From Evansella caseinilytica (GTDB lineage: Bacteria > Bacillota > Bacilli > Bacillales > Salisediminibacteriaceae): 64,000 nt of DNA. Each line of letters begins with the position of its first letter. The stretch's first letter is position 1. Positions 16,934 to 26,500 of the stretch are shown piece by piece. Made by a program: the position numbers and the translations under genes. Location: assembly GCF_900107275.1 (NCBI RefSeq), contig NZ_FNPI01000006.1:1-64000 (forward strand), in the 5' to 3' direction. Below the pieces are notes generated by a model. It was not told the DNA's origin and did no database searches. It saw only the letters and a program-made list of their open reading frames with translations.

Positions 16934-17704
16934 ATGTGGGACAAACACCACAAACCTGCACCGCCATATTACAATTATAAACCGAAAACACAAAAGAACG
17001 CCGTTTCTCCAAGTGCGAAAAGCTATCCGGCTAAGCCAGATATCACACTGGACAAAACAATTTTAAAATCTCCCGTTGTTTTAGCGGAAACAACGGTTCA
17101 AATTGATTTAAATACTACAATCAAGTTCCCGGAGCCTGTTCTTGAAATCAAAGATATTAAGAAAAACCTGAAAATTACTCAATGCCGCCTTCTGTTGCCG
17201 ACAAACAAGCTGTTTATCAGCGGCTTTGTCCGCAAGAATATTCAGTACGCCACACCGAAATACGGGTCGCACCACTCCGTGATTTCCAGTATTCGATCGC
17301 TGACGTTAGATGTACCATTTAAATCCGTAACAGAGGTTGATTTTATAAAAGAGCCGAGATTTGCGCTTCAGCCTGATACGAAAGAGTTCGCATTCTTTAA
17401 ATCATCCCCGCTTCCAACAGGTTTTTCTCAAAAAGAAAAATTACTTTCGGCAGATCTTGGTCAATTCGATCAGATCAGTGGGGAGAACTTTAACGAATTG
17501 CCGTTTTGCGAGCTGATCTCCAGTCGTTTCATTGAGACGGATGAGCCATTGGATCGTAAAATGGGCAAAGTGCACAATGCCAGGGGTGAGTGGATTCAAG
17601 CACCATTTGAAGAAGGGACATTCACTTCCGTTGAGGAAAAAATGGTACTTGAACTCACGCTCAAAGTGCTTCAAAAACAACAAGTCAGAATAGACTCTAA
17701 GTAA
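16934..17704 (+). CDS. SPOCS-domain (DUF3794) CsxC-like spore surface protein
   Basis: 256 residues from the ATG at 16934, 8 bases after AAGGAGG; a GTG 9 bp upstream is less likely. After a proline-rich start (WDKHHKPAPPYYNY) there is SPVVLAETTVQIDLNTTIKF, then VLEIKDIKKNLKITQCRLLL and KLFISGFVRKNIQYATP. This is the SPOCS pattern seen in SipL and CsxA/CsxC-type exosporium proteins. No signal peptide is visible, as expected for a protein made in the mother cell. It is flanked by terminators, so probably monocistronic. Role in the spore coat or exosporium is inferred from the family. Confidence 0.7.
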   Translation: MWDKHHKPAPPYYNYKPKTQKNAVSPSAKSYPAKPDITLDKTILKSPVVLAETTVQIDLNTTIKFPEPVLEIKDIKKNLKITQCRLLLPTNKLFISGFVRKNIQYATPKYGSHHSVISSIRSLTLDVPFKSVTEVDFIKEPRFALQPDTKEFAFFKSSPLPTGFSQKEKLLSADLGQFDQISGENFNELPFCELISSRFIETDEPLDRKMGKVHNARGEWIQAPFEEGTFTSVEEKMVLELTLKVLQKQQVRIDSK

Positions 17705-17721
17705 TGAAGTATCCAGTTGAA

Positions 17722-17766
17722 GGGTGTCTGAAAAGGTAATTTTTACTTTTTATGACACCCTTTTTT
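17722..17766 (+). terminator. rho-independent terminator
   Basis: GGGTGTC...AAAAGGTAA pairs with TTACTTTTT...GACACCC, followed by TTTTTT. It lies 17 bp after the SPOCS gene. Confidence 0.85.
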
Positions 17767-18257
17767 ACGTGAAAGTTGTTTGTGGTAATTTCCGAAACAT
17801 CGTTTTAGATCAGGAAAATTTTTTTGCGAAAACCAGTCATTCATTTTACTGGAACACGAGATACTTCATTCATTAAAAGTATATTCCACTTGTCTTGATG
17901 ATGTGACGATAATCCAAAGATTAAACATTCATCCAGGAAATACGGGCTGAAGCTTGTCTGAACGGCTTCGGTTTTCCAAGCCTCCTCATATTGCTGAGGG
18001 CAAAATCTTGCTTACCCCTACGGTCGAAAAGCACAGAGTAATGCAAAAAAGCAGATGCTTTTTTCGCCCAATATATGCCTTTTAGTCGATGGAAAATTTC
18101 TCCTTTGTGGGGTATAATGCAGTATGCTTGTTGACTTATCCATTTTTTACAAGAAAGGAGGGACGGTCCGCTTTCAGACAAGCCTGGCCACACCGACAGA
18201 ACAATAAGACTGTTTGATGTTATTTTTTTTACATTTGGATGAGAGAGGGGAAAAATC
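17767..18257. other. intergenic, no convincing gene
   Basis: A minus-strand frame (17921-18376) crosses this region and overlaps the carbonic anhydrase signal peptide; it lacks a convincing start. A TATAAT near 18113 and TTGACT near 18130 may belong to the promoter of the downstream gene. Confidence 0.4.
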
Positions 18258-19088
18258 TTGAAAGCATATTTGATTGGAAAACTTTTTTTTGCAGCCGTAT
18301 TATGTGTGGCTTTAACTGCATGCTCATCAACTCCTTCCACCATCAACCCTGAAGGAACGAACGATGCCAATGCCAATTCGAAGGATGAGGAACAGGAAAT
18401 ACACTGGTCCTATTCCGGAGACACCGGGCCGGAAAACTGGTCAACATTGGATACCTCTTTTGAGATATGCGCCGAAGGAAAGGAACAATCGCCAATCAAC
18501 CTGGAAAAGGCAAAAACAAGCGCCGCTGCGGAGGCGAATATTAACATTGATTATCAGCCAGGAGCTTTTACAGTGAAAAATAACGGCCATACGATCCAGG
18601 CGGAGGCGCTGACAGACGACAACACGATTGAAATAGATGGTGACGAGTATCAGTTGGTTCAGTTCCACTTCCATGTACCTTCTGAGCATCAGCTGGAAGG
18701 AAAGCATTTGGACATGGAGCTGCATTTTGTACATAAGAATGCGGACGGCCAGCTTGCTGTTCTCGGTGTCCTGATGAAGGCTGGAGAAGAGAATGACGCG
18801 CTTGCTGAGTTATGGGCGCAAATGCCGAAGGAAGAAACGCAAGCTGCCGTTGAATTAACCGATCCAGTAGACCTGACTTCCTTGCTACCGCAAAACAAAG
18901 CAGGCTTCCATTACAATGGTTCCCTCACAACACCGCCTTGCTCAGAGGGGGTAAAATGGGTTGTGCTGGCGGAGCCGATAACCGTTTCTCAGGAACAAAT
19001 CGACGTGTTTGCAGCAATTTTCCCGGATAATCACCGCCCGGTTCAGCCATGGAATGACCGCGATATATACGAAGCTATTGCCGAGTAG
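18258..19088 (+). CDS. alpha-class carbonic anhydrase, lipoprotein
   Basis: 276 residues, TTG start with GAGAGGGG upstream. The signal peptide ends in the lipobox LTAC, so C22 would carry the lipid anchor. The alpha-carbonic anhydrase fold is evident from HWSYSGDTGPENW, KEQSPINL, the zinc ligands H137 and H139 (FHFHVPSEH) and H156 (ELHFVHK), and SLTTPPCSEGVKWVVL near the C-terminus. It interconverts carbon dioxide and bicarbonate at the outer face of the membrane. In an alkaliphile this could aid carbon capture or surface pH control; that is inference. Confidence 0.96.
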   Translation: MKAYLIGKLFFAAVLCVALTACSSTPSTINPEGTNDANANSKDEEQEIHWSYSGDTGPENWSTLDTSFEICAEGKEQSPINLEKAKTSAAAEANINIDYQPGAFTVKNNGHTIQAEALTDDNTIEIDGDEYQLVQFHFHVPSEHQLEGKHLDMELHFVHKNADGQLAVLGVLMKAGEENDALAELWAQMPKEETQAAVELTDPVDLTSLLPQNKAGFHYNGSLTTPPCSEGVKWVVLAEPITVSQEQIDVFAAIFPDNHRPVQPWNDRDIYEAIAE

Positions 19089-19109
19089 GCTGAGGAATAA
19101 CAGCTAAAA

Positions 19110-19157
19110 AAGAAAGAAGCTTTGGTTGACAATTGTCCCAAGGCTTCTTTCTTTTGG
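19110..19157 (+). terminator. rho-independent terminator
   Basis: AAGAAAGAAGCTT pairs with AAGGCTTCTTTCTTTT around a TTGACAATTGTCC centre. It follows the carbonic anhydrase stop by 21 bp and has an A-run before and a T-run after, so it may work both ways. Confidence 0.8.
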
Positions 19158-19453
19158 TGTGGACAGTCTGCTGTCATTTCGTGTTCAGCCTCCTGTCCGA
19201 ATAAATCCAGCTGTATCTCGGAACATGGAAATATGAAATCATTGGCTTTTGTGAATATTCTGTGTCTCTCGGGTTCTTTGCCATGATAAAATAAAGTAAT
19301 TACGGACAAGGCTGTTCAAAACATCCGGGTAACAACAGGTGCCGCCTCATTTCGTCGTTCTGTTGATACTAAGCTGCTCACATATGTCTGGTGTGCGATC
19401 CGCTGCTAGATATGGTCGCCGCGACTCGGCCTTCCTGGCACTGTTATGTCCTC

Positions 19454-19577
19454 CTTTTTGAACAAATACGACGCAATGAGTGGAGCCGATGACTTCTTTT
19501 CTGGCCGCTGTGAGCGGTTTTCCCGCAGTCGGCGCAATCGTACCGACCCATTGCCATTTTGAATTGAACACGCTCTT
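19454..19577 (+). repeat. MITE-like repeat copy B
   Basis: Starts CTTTTTGAACAAATACGACG, lacking the left half of the first hairpin. It has GCAATGAGTGGAGCCGATG, then an inner hairpin GCCGCTGTGAGCGG-TTTT-CCCGCAGTCGGC, and ends CCCATTGCCATTTTGAA. It lies 70 bp upstream of the hybrid kinase gene, within its probable promoter or leader. The preceding stretch 19158-19453 shows no gene. Confidence 0.8.
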
Positions 19578-19647
19578 TAAAGAATCGTTCCTGCCGCAAA
19601 TGTAGAGAACTTCAAAAATCCGCTCGCCGTTGGCACTGGAGGTACGT

Positions 19648-22600
19648 ATGTCAAAACGAAATACCGTTCTTGTTGTTTCCAGCTTTCTTCTCGTCATTAT
19701 AAGCTTACGCGTACTCTGGTTTATTCATCAGCTGCCTCTGAACCAGCCATTTGCCGAGCAGGGGATCTTGGATTTACAACACGTGTCGCTGACAGACAAA
19801 AACACCGTTGTCCTTGATGGAGAATGGGTGTTTTATCCGAATGTCTATGCTGAACCGGAGGAACTGGTGGACGCAGATGATCGGCAAACGATTCAAGTAC
19901 CGTATGGCTGGAAAGAATCCTCTGCCTTCATCGGTGAGAAGGAGCAGTGGGGAACGTATGAACTATGGATTCATGCGCCAAATCCCTTGGAGCGCTACAG
20001 CCTGAAGCTTTCACGGGTTTATGAGTCTTTTCGCCTATATGCGAACGGAGAGCTGGTGGAACAGCGGCAGTCTCCCGTGAATATGTACAATCCTCAGCAG
20101 TCCGTCCTCACACCAGCGATCGCAACGGTTGAATCAGATGAAAAAGGGATGATTCACCTTGTTCTTACGGTTTATGACAGTGAGCAAACGATGGAGGCCG
20201 GCGTGTTGAACACGATTCATTTCGGTACGGAAACGGCTGTAACCCGCAAGCACGTGACCTCTGTCGCGTTGCAGATAATGGTTGCTGCCATCATGCTGCT
20301 TCACGGAATTTATGCGAGCATTTTGTTTTTCATCCGGCCGAAAAAAATAGAGCTGTTGCACTATATGATGGCGGTGTTATTGTCAGCATGTGCTGTCTTA
20401 CTCAGCGATGACCGACTTCTTCTCCTCTGGCTGCCATTGGATTATGATACGTTTGTTAAGCTTGCTTATCTTTCTTACACGGGCTTATCTTTCTTTTTCG
20501 TGTTATTTGTGAGGTATCTTTTCTCAAATAATCATAGAAATCATAAAATATTCTGGCTGGTCAGCCTGCTCTGTGCCACCTATGGCCTGTTTATCGTACT
20601 GGTACCTGGAATCACTGTGCGGGAATGGTCGCTGCTTCTGCTTTTTGTGTTGGCCATTCCATTTGGCGCCATCCTCTTGCTTATTATTCAAGTGCTGTTG
20701 AAAAAAGAAAAGGATTCGCTCTTTTTACTTTTAGCAGCTATCAGCATCTTATCAAGCATTTTTTGGTCATCCTTTGTTGGAAGAGTGCACCACTTTAATT
20801 GGGGAATCATCAGCGCAGTCAACCCAGACTTTTACCCGATTGATCTGCTGCTGGCATTTTTGGCATTTTCATGCTTTTGGTTCATTCGCTTTTTCCGGGC
20901 GCATGACGAAAATAGCGAACTCGTGAAAAAACTGCAGAAGGAGCATGTTGCCAAAGATCAATTCCTGGCAAATACATCCCATGAGCTGCGTAATCCGCTG
21001 CACGGGATGATTAATATCGCTCAAAGCGTGAAGGAGCAGGAAGGGTCCCGATTAACGGCGCAAGGCCGAAAAAACATGGAATTGCTCCTTACCGTCAGCC
21101 GGCGCATGTCCTATTTGTTGAACGACTTAGTGGATGTCACGAAAATGAAGCAAAATAAAGTCAGTTTGAATCGTCAGCCTGTTGACTTATTGTCTGTGAT
21201 TACCTCCGTTGTCCATATACAACAGTTTATGATGGAAGCGAAGCGCATCCGTTTTCAACTGGAAATTCCGGAAAACTTCCCGCCTGTTTACGCGGATGAA
21301 ACACGTCTAGCCCAAATCATATTTAACTTGCTGCACAACGCAGTAAAGTTTACAGAGGATGGGACGATTGTTATTGAAGCGGAGCTTGTTAGAAAGCGGG
21401 CAATTATCACCGTAAAGGATACCGGCATAGGAATGGATCAGGAGACGCAGAAGCGAATTTTCCTTCCGTATGAGCAAGGGCAAGAAGATAGCTTTGATCA
21501 GTATGGGGGGCTGGGCCTCGGGCTGAGCATCTGCCAGCAGCTGGTAGCCATGCATGACGGAACTTTAAGCGTTACTTCCACTCCTTTGAAGGGGTCAGAG
21601 TTCACGGTGACATTACCAATCGCAGGAAGCGCTGAGAAAAGAAGAGAACAACAGGTAAAGCCTGCCGTAAAAATTAGCGGTGTTGCTGCGAAGGAAAGCG
21701 TGGCGACGAATCTGCCGGCGGCTGTTGCGGAAAAGGACAAGCTGCTTGTTCAGGGAAAGCCGAAAATTTTAGCGGTGGACGATGATCCCATGAACATTCA
21801 TGTTCTCCAAAACATTCTGTCTCCGGAGGAATATTTCATGGAAACGGCAACCAGCGGCAAGGAGGTTTTGCAGCGGCTGGAAGAGGGCTGGGATCTCATT
21901 ATCGCGGATGTGATGATGCCGGAGATGACCGGATATGAATTAACAGAAGCGATAAGAAAGCAGTTCTCCATATCGGAGCTTCCGGTTTTGCTGCTGACGG
22001 CCCGCAGCAGTCCGGAGGAAATTTATACCGGCTTTCTTTCGGGAGCGAATGACTATCTGGTGAAGCCGATCGATTCGCTGGAGCTTAAGGTGCGTATCCA
22101 TGCGGTAATTGATTTAAAGCACTCGATTCAGGAGCGGTTGCGGATGGAAGCAGCCTGGCTGCATGCGCAAATTCAGCCCCATTTTCTTTTTAACACATTA
22201 AATACGATTGCTTCGCTCAGTGAGATAGACACGCCGAGAATGGCGGCGTTACTTGAGCATTTCGGACGTTTTTTACAGAAAAGCTTTGATGAAAAAAATC
22301 TCGATGCGCTGGTGCCGCTCTCCCATGAGCTGGCGATATTGGAAGCATACGTGTACATTGAACAAGAGCGATTTGGTGATAGAGTGACAGTTCATTGGGA
22401 AAAAGAGCAGGATGCTGCTTGCCAACTGCCGCCGCTGTCCATACAGCCCCTTGTTGAGAATGCTATCAGACACGGGATTCTCAAGAAAGCGGAGGGAGGA
22501 AATATTTATATTCGGATAAAGCAACAGAAACAAACCGTGAAGATAGCAATTGCGGATGACGGCGTAGGAATGAGCAAAGAGACGATGAAAAAGGTGCTTA

Positions 22601-22758
22601 CAAGAGTACCGGATCAAACAAGGGGGGTCGGCTTGTTAAATACCGATACCCGCTTGAAGCAGCTTTATGGTAAAGGGTTGGAAATTACCAGCAAACCTGG
22701 CGAAGGAACGGAAATTTCGTTTCAAGTTCCGTTGACGCCGGAAAGAGAACATCACTAA
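19648..22758 (+). CDS. hybrid sensor with two kinase modules around a receiver
   Basis: 1,036 residues from the ATG at 19648 (GGAGG 5 bases upstream). An N-terminal helix and an extracytoplasmic 7TMR-DISM-like domain (about 35-200) are followed by seven membrane helices (about 205-415). Kinase 1 has H445 (NTSHELRNPLHG) and ATPase motifs LLHNAVKFTEDG and GGLGLGLSI. The receiver has D754 (LIIADVMMPEMTG). Kinase 2 is LytS-type, with H845 (QIQPHFLFNTLN), PLVENAIRHGIL and DDGVGMS. The partner is probably the REC-BTAD regulator at 29649, with the adhesin and sortase genes in between. Confidence 0.92.
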   Translation: MSKRNTVLVVSSFLLVIISLRVLWFIHQLPLNQPFAEQGILDLQHVSLTDKNTVVLDGEWVFYPNVYAEPEELVDADDRQTIQVPYGWKESSAFIGEKEQWGTYELWIHAPNPLERYSLKLSRVYESFRLYANGELVEQRQSPVNMYNPQQSVLTPAIATVESDEKGMIHLVLTVYDSEQTMEAGVLNTIHFGTETAVTRKHVTSVALQIMVAAIMLLHGIYASILFFIRPKKIELLHYMMAVLLSACAVLLSDDRLLLLWLPLDYDTFVKLAYLSYTGLSFFFVLFVRYLFSNNHRNHKIFWLVSLLCATYGLFIVLVPGITVREWSLLLLFVLAIPFGAILLLIIQVLLKKEKDSLFLLLAAISILSSIFWSSFVGRVHHFNWGIISAVNPDFYPIDLLLAFLAFSCFWFIRFFRAHDENSELVKKLQKEHVAKDQFLANTSHELRNPLHGMINIAQSVKEQEGSRLTAQGRKNMELLLTVSRRMSYLLNDLVDVTKMKQNKVSLNRQPVDLLSVITSVVHIQQFMMEAKRIRFQLEIPENFPPVYADETRLAQIIFNLLHNAVKFTEDGTIVIEAELVRKRAIITVKDTGIGMDQETQKRIFLPYEQGQEDSFDQYGGLGLGLSICQQLVAMHDGTLSVTSTPLKGSEFTVTLPIAGSAEKRREQQVKPAVKISGVAAKESVATNLPAAVAEKDKLLVQGKPKILAVDDDPMNIHVLQNILSPEEYFMETATSGKEVLQRLEEGWDLIIADVMMPEMTGYELTEAIRKQFSISELPVLLLTARSSPEEIYTGFLSGANDYLVKPIDSLELKVRIHAVIDLKHSIQERLRMEAAWLHAQIQPHFLFNTLNTIASLSEIDTPRMAALLEHFGRFLQKSFDEKNLDALVPLSHELAILEAYVYIEQERFGDRVTVHWEKEQDAACQLPPLSIQPLVENAIRHGILKKAEGGNIYIRIKQQKQTVKIAIADDGVGMSKETMKKVLTRVPDQTRGVGLLNTDTRLKQLYGKGLEITSKPGEGTEISFQVPLTPEREHH

Positions 22759-22923
22759 TTTTTTTGAAGAAGATGTTCAAAAAGTCCGGAAAACAGGGCC
22801 TGCGAATCTTAATATTGTGTGTCTCAGCAGTCAGCAATTGTATACATCCTGTCCGTGTGTGCTGTTCGTAACTGTTGTACCTCGACCTACTGTGAACAAA
22901 ATGACAATATATGAAACGAAGCA

Positions 22924-22969
22924 AAGCCGGTTATGGTCATCACTTGCAGTGACTGTCATAAACCGGCTT
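22924..22969. terminator. hairpin after the hybrid kinase gene
   Basis: AAGCCGGTTATG pairs with CATAAACCGGCTT, with an inner TCACTTGCAGTGA stem. It lies 165 bp after the kinase stop and is followed by CCTTCAG rather than a T-run, so termination is likely but not certain. Confidence 0.55.
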
Positions 22970-23071
22970 CCTTCAGTTAAACAGATTATCTTTGATTCTT
23001 CATTTTGTGATCCGTCCCCGCATTTTCAGTCATGTGGAAATAAAATGCCGTTCAGTACGAAAAAATCCGTT

Positions 23072-23197
23072 GTATAGAAACGTCATCCCGTCGAAAAAGT
23101 CATGATTCCCGTCAAATTCAACGATAATTCCGCCGATTTCCTTGATAATCCCGTCAATTTGTCCAATAATCCCGCCGATTATCCACATCATTCCGTC
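23072..23197 (-). repeat. 21-bp phased degenerate repeat array 2
   Basis: Read on the minus strand, six units (GACGGAAT, GGCGGGAT, GACGGGAT, GGCGGAAT, GACGGGAA, GACGGGAT) begin at 23197, 23176, 23155, 23134, 23113 and 23092, exactly 21 bp apart. The core is G(A/G)CGG(A/G)ATTAT. It lies between the kinase and the adhesin genes, opposite in orientation to array 1 at 11994. Confidence 0.85.
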
Positions 23198-23305
23198 TCC
23201 CATGGCTGCTCAAAACAATTTTTCATCAAAAAAATTTGTACAGAAATTGTTCAGATCGGTTCGTTAATATAAAAAATTGATTGTTTCTGGAAAGGGGGGA
23301 CAGCC

Positions 23306-23392
23306 ATGTACAAAAGATTCCTATATTTCACCAATGTCTTACCTTGGCGAAATTACTCGCCGGGTTCTTCAGCATGGTTTTTAGATGGATGA
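23306..23392 (+). CDS. possible small peptide upstream of the adhesin
   Basis: A 28-residue frame, starting MYKRFLYFTNVLPWR, is preceded by AAAGGGGGG with 6 bases of spacing, a strong ribosome binding site. A hairpin GAAGGAA...TTCCTTC follows near 23408. It lies about 120 bp before the adhesin start. It could be a leader peptide affecting adhesin expression or a small membrane-active peptide. No family is recognised, and coding is supported only by the start signal. Confidence 0.35.
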   Translation: MYKRFLYFTNVLPWRNYSPGSSAWFLDG

Positions 23393-23513
23393 GAGCAGAT
23401 GGGGATGAAGGAATGAAGAACTTGATCGTTCCTTCGTGTAACAATGTTTTTTGGCAACATGCATGCTCAATGTTACGTTTGTGGGTTTATTTTACATGGA
23501 GGAGGAAAAGTGA

Positions 23514-26500
23514 TTGAGTTTTTTCAGGAAAAAAGTAAGGATAGCAGCACTAATCGTCTTATTGCTTACGAACACGATGATGACGAGCTTAGGAATTCCG
23601 CTACAGGCTTCCGCCACTTCACAGCAAGGTGTTTCATTCCAAATCGCATTGCAGGATGAAGCAGGGAACGCCATTGATGCGGGGCAATTTCCGGATCATC
23701 AAGTATCCGTGGATTCAACCGTTTATTTAACGATTGCCTGGTCTATTGTTAATGGGGAAAGTGTGGCTGAAGGGGAGCCGTACGTTATTACCATTCCTGC
23801 AGAGCTTGCAGTGAAGCTTCAAGCAGGCAAACTCACAACAGAGAATAAAGTAGAAGTAGGTGCTTATGAAATCACCGGCAACGGCGATGTTTCGCTCTTA
23901 TTTACAAAAACAGAAAATGGCGACATCAGCGGGAATGGAATGATCGAAGTGGAGGCAACCGTCACCGCATCCCCGGCGGACGGGGAAAACGACCTGCCGC
24001 TTACTTTTGTTGTGAACGGGGAGTCGCGTACCATTACTGTTCCTTTCTACATGGAGGCAAATGAGCAGGTTGGTGAGGAAGAGGAGGCTGACGAAACAGC
24101 CGATTCCACCATGCCGATGCCGAAAACGACAGCGCCGGAGACAACAGAAGAAGACGACCAGCAAGAAACGGCAGCCGGCGATGAAGCAACTGGGCAACTA
24201 GTCACCATGTCAGGAGTGGAGATTACCGAAAACATTTTAACGTACGTCGAGTTAAGGGATGAGGACGGGAACACGATTCATGCAGAAACGAATCCTGATA
24301 TTCGCCCGGCCGTCGGCTCCGCCGCGGAAATCATCTATCACTGGGGCCTGCCGAACGGTCATGGATACACAGCCGGATCGACGTTTACCTTCCAGCTTCC
24401 GGATGTCTTTCAGCTTTACAATGATATCGAAAACGAGCCGCTGATTATTTCCGGGATCGAGGTCGGTACGTTTACCGTGACGATGGATGGCACGGTAACG
24501 ATGACCTTTAATGAGCGGATTGAACAGATGTCCAATATTAGCGGGATGATGAACCTCTGGACGGTGTTTCGGGAAGATCTGCAAGGGAGCGTTAACCGGA
24601 TTATTGACTTTGAAGCTAAGGATGAAGTAGTCACTACCATTCCTGTCCAGTTTGAAGCGCCAGAAGGCAGCCCGATAGACAAACGCGGGATGGCCAATAA
24701 AGGCTATAATGCGACAGAAATTACGTGGACCGTTGATTTCAATAAAACGTTGAACTCTATGGAGAACGCCGTTCTAAAAGATCCGCTGCAGGAAGGTCAG
24801 ACGCTGCAGGCTGGATCAATAAAAGTGTATAAGCTCGATGTCCAATTGGACGGGAGCGTCGTTCAGGGGGAGGAACTGGACCCTGACAGCTACGTGATTG
24901 AACAAGTGGACGGCAACGACTTCCAAATCGTGTTTGGCTCGATTGATTCGGCATACCGTGTTGAATTTGTAGCCGATATTACAGATGAGGACGCGACAAC
25001 GTTCACAAACCAGGCAATCCTGACGGGAGATAATACGGATGATCTGACAGCGCAGGCAACCGTTTCAACCCGGCGGGGCAATCCCCTGGCCAAATCGTCC
25101 ACCGATTATGATCCGGTGACACAAACGATCACATGGGAAATGAGATACAACTATAATGAAAAGTCGATTGCGCAAGCGCTGGCCGTGTTAACCGATCTGT
25201 TTCCGGACAGCCAGGAATTGCTTGCAGATTCCTTCGAAGTTTACCGCGTGACCATCGACGACAACGGAAATGAAGCTGCCGCTGAAGAATATAGCAACTT
25301 CACCGTGAGTGAAACGACGGAGGACGGCCAAAACGGGTTTGTTTTTCAGTTCAATGAGGATATTGATGCCGCCTATAAAATCATTTACAAAACGACCGCG
25401 ACCGAACGAGTATTTAGCGATGAGACAATTGTCAACCGAGTCACGTCAGGGGAGAATTCTGCTGAAGGAACCCGCAACATTTACCAGCAGATTTTTCACA
25501 AACGGCACGGACAGGTAAACTATGCGGAAAAAACAGTTGCCTGGGAGCTTGTCTTTAATGAAGACGAGTATGAAATGACGAATGTTACCGTAGCGGATGT
25601 TTTTGCCAACGGCGGACTTACACTCATTGAAGAGACGTTTACGATTACGCGGGCGGGGGAAACGTTAGTAAGAGATGAGGACTTTACGTTAGTAATAACA
25701 GCGGATGGATTCACGGTTGAATTTTTTGACACCATCACAGAGCCTTACCGCATCAACTACGTAACAACCTTCGATTACGATGCAAGAGATGATCTGAGTG
25801 AAGATTATCTGGAAAATCAAGCAACGTTAGAATGGCAGCCGGAGGACGGGAGCGACGTATTCAGGAAAGATGCCCGAGCGGTTTTCCGACCAGATAACTT
25901 TACGCATAACAACGGTTTTAAAAACGGAGCATATAACGCGGTTACGAAAGAAATCACCTGGGATATTGGAATCAACTACAATTTACAGACGTTGGAAAAT
26001 GTGGTGGTGGAAGACTTTATACAAGATGGCCAGCTTTTGCTTGCTGATTCCATCGAGGTTTATGAAATGGTGTTGGATGGATCCGCCAACGGTGCCGCCA
26101 AAGGGGAGCTGTTAACGGAAGGCGGCGACTATATATTGGAATTGATCGAGGATGGGGAAGGAAAGCCCGGCTTCCGGGTTGTATTCCCAGGAACGATCGA
26201 CACAGCCTATTGGATCACCTTGAAAACCAGTCTCAATAACCAGCTCATAAAAGCCAGCTACGATAACCAGGCAATGCTTTTCAGCGATAATAAAGAAGCG
26301 ATTCCATTGGATGCTTCCGTATCTGTCCGCCACGGTGGAGAGTATACAAATAAATCGGGAGGACAAAACGGCAGGGTGATTGATTGGCGAATTAATATTA
26401 ACTTCGGACAATCGTATGTGTCCGATGCCGTAGTTACCGATACGCCAAGCAATAATCAAATTTTGCTGGAGGATACTTTCCGGCTGTATGCCACGGAAGT

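Noticed and set aside
17921-18376. 151-residue minus-strand frame
   Set aside because: It overlaps the carbonic anhydrase signal peptide, lacks a good ribosome binding site and has no recognisable domain.
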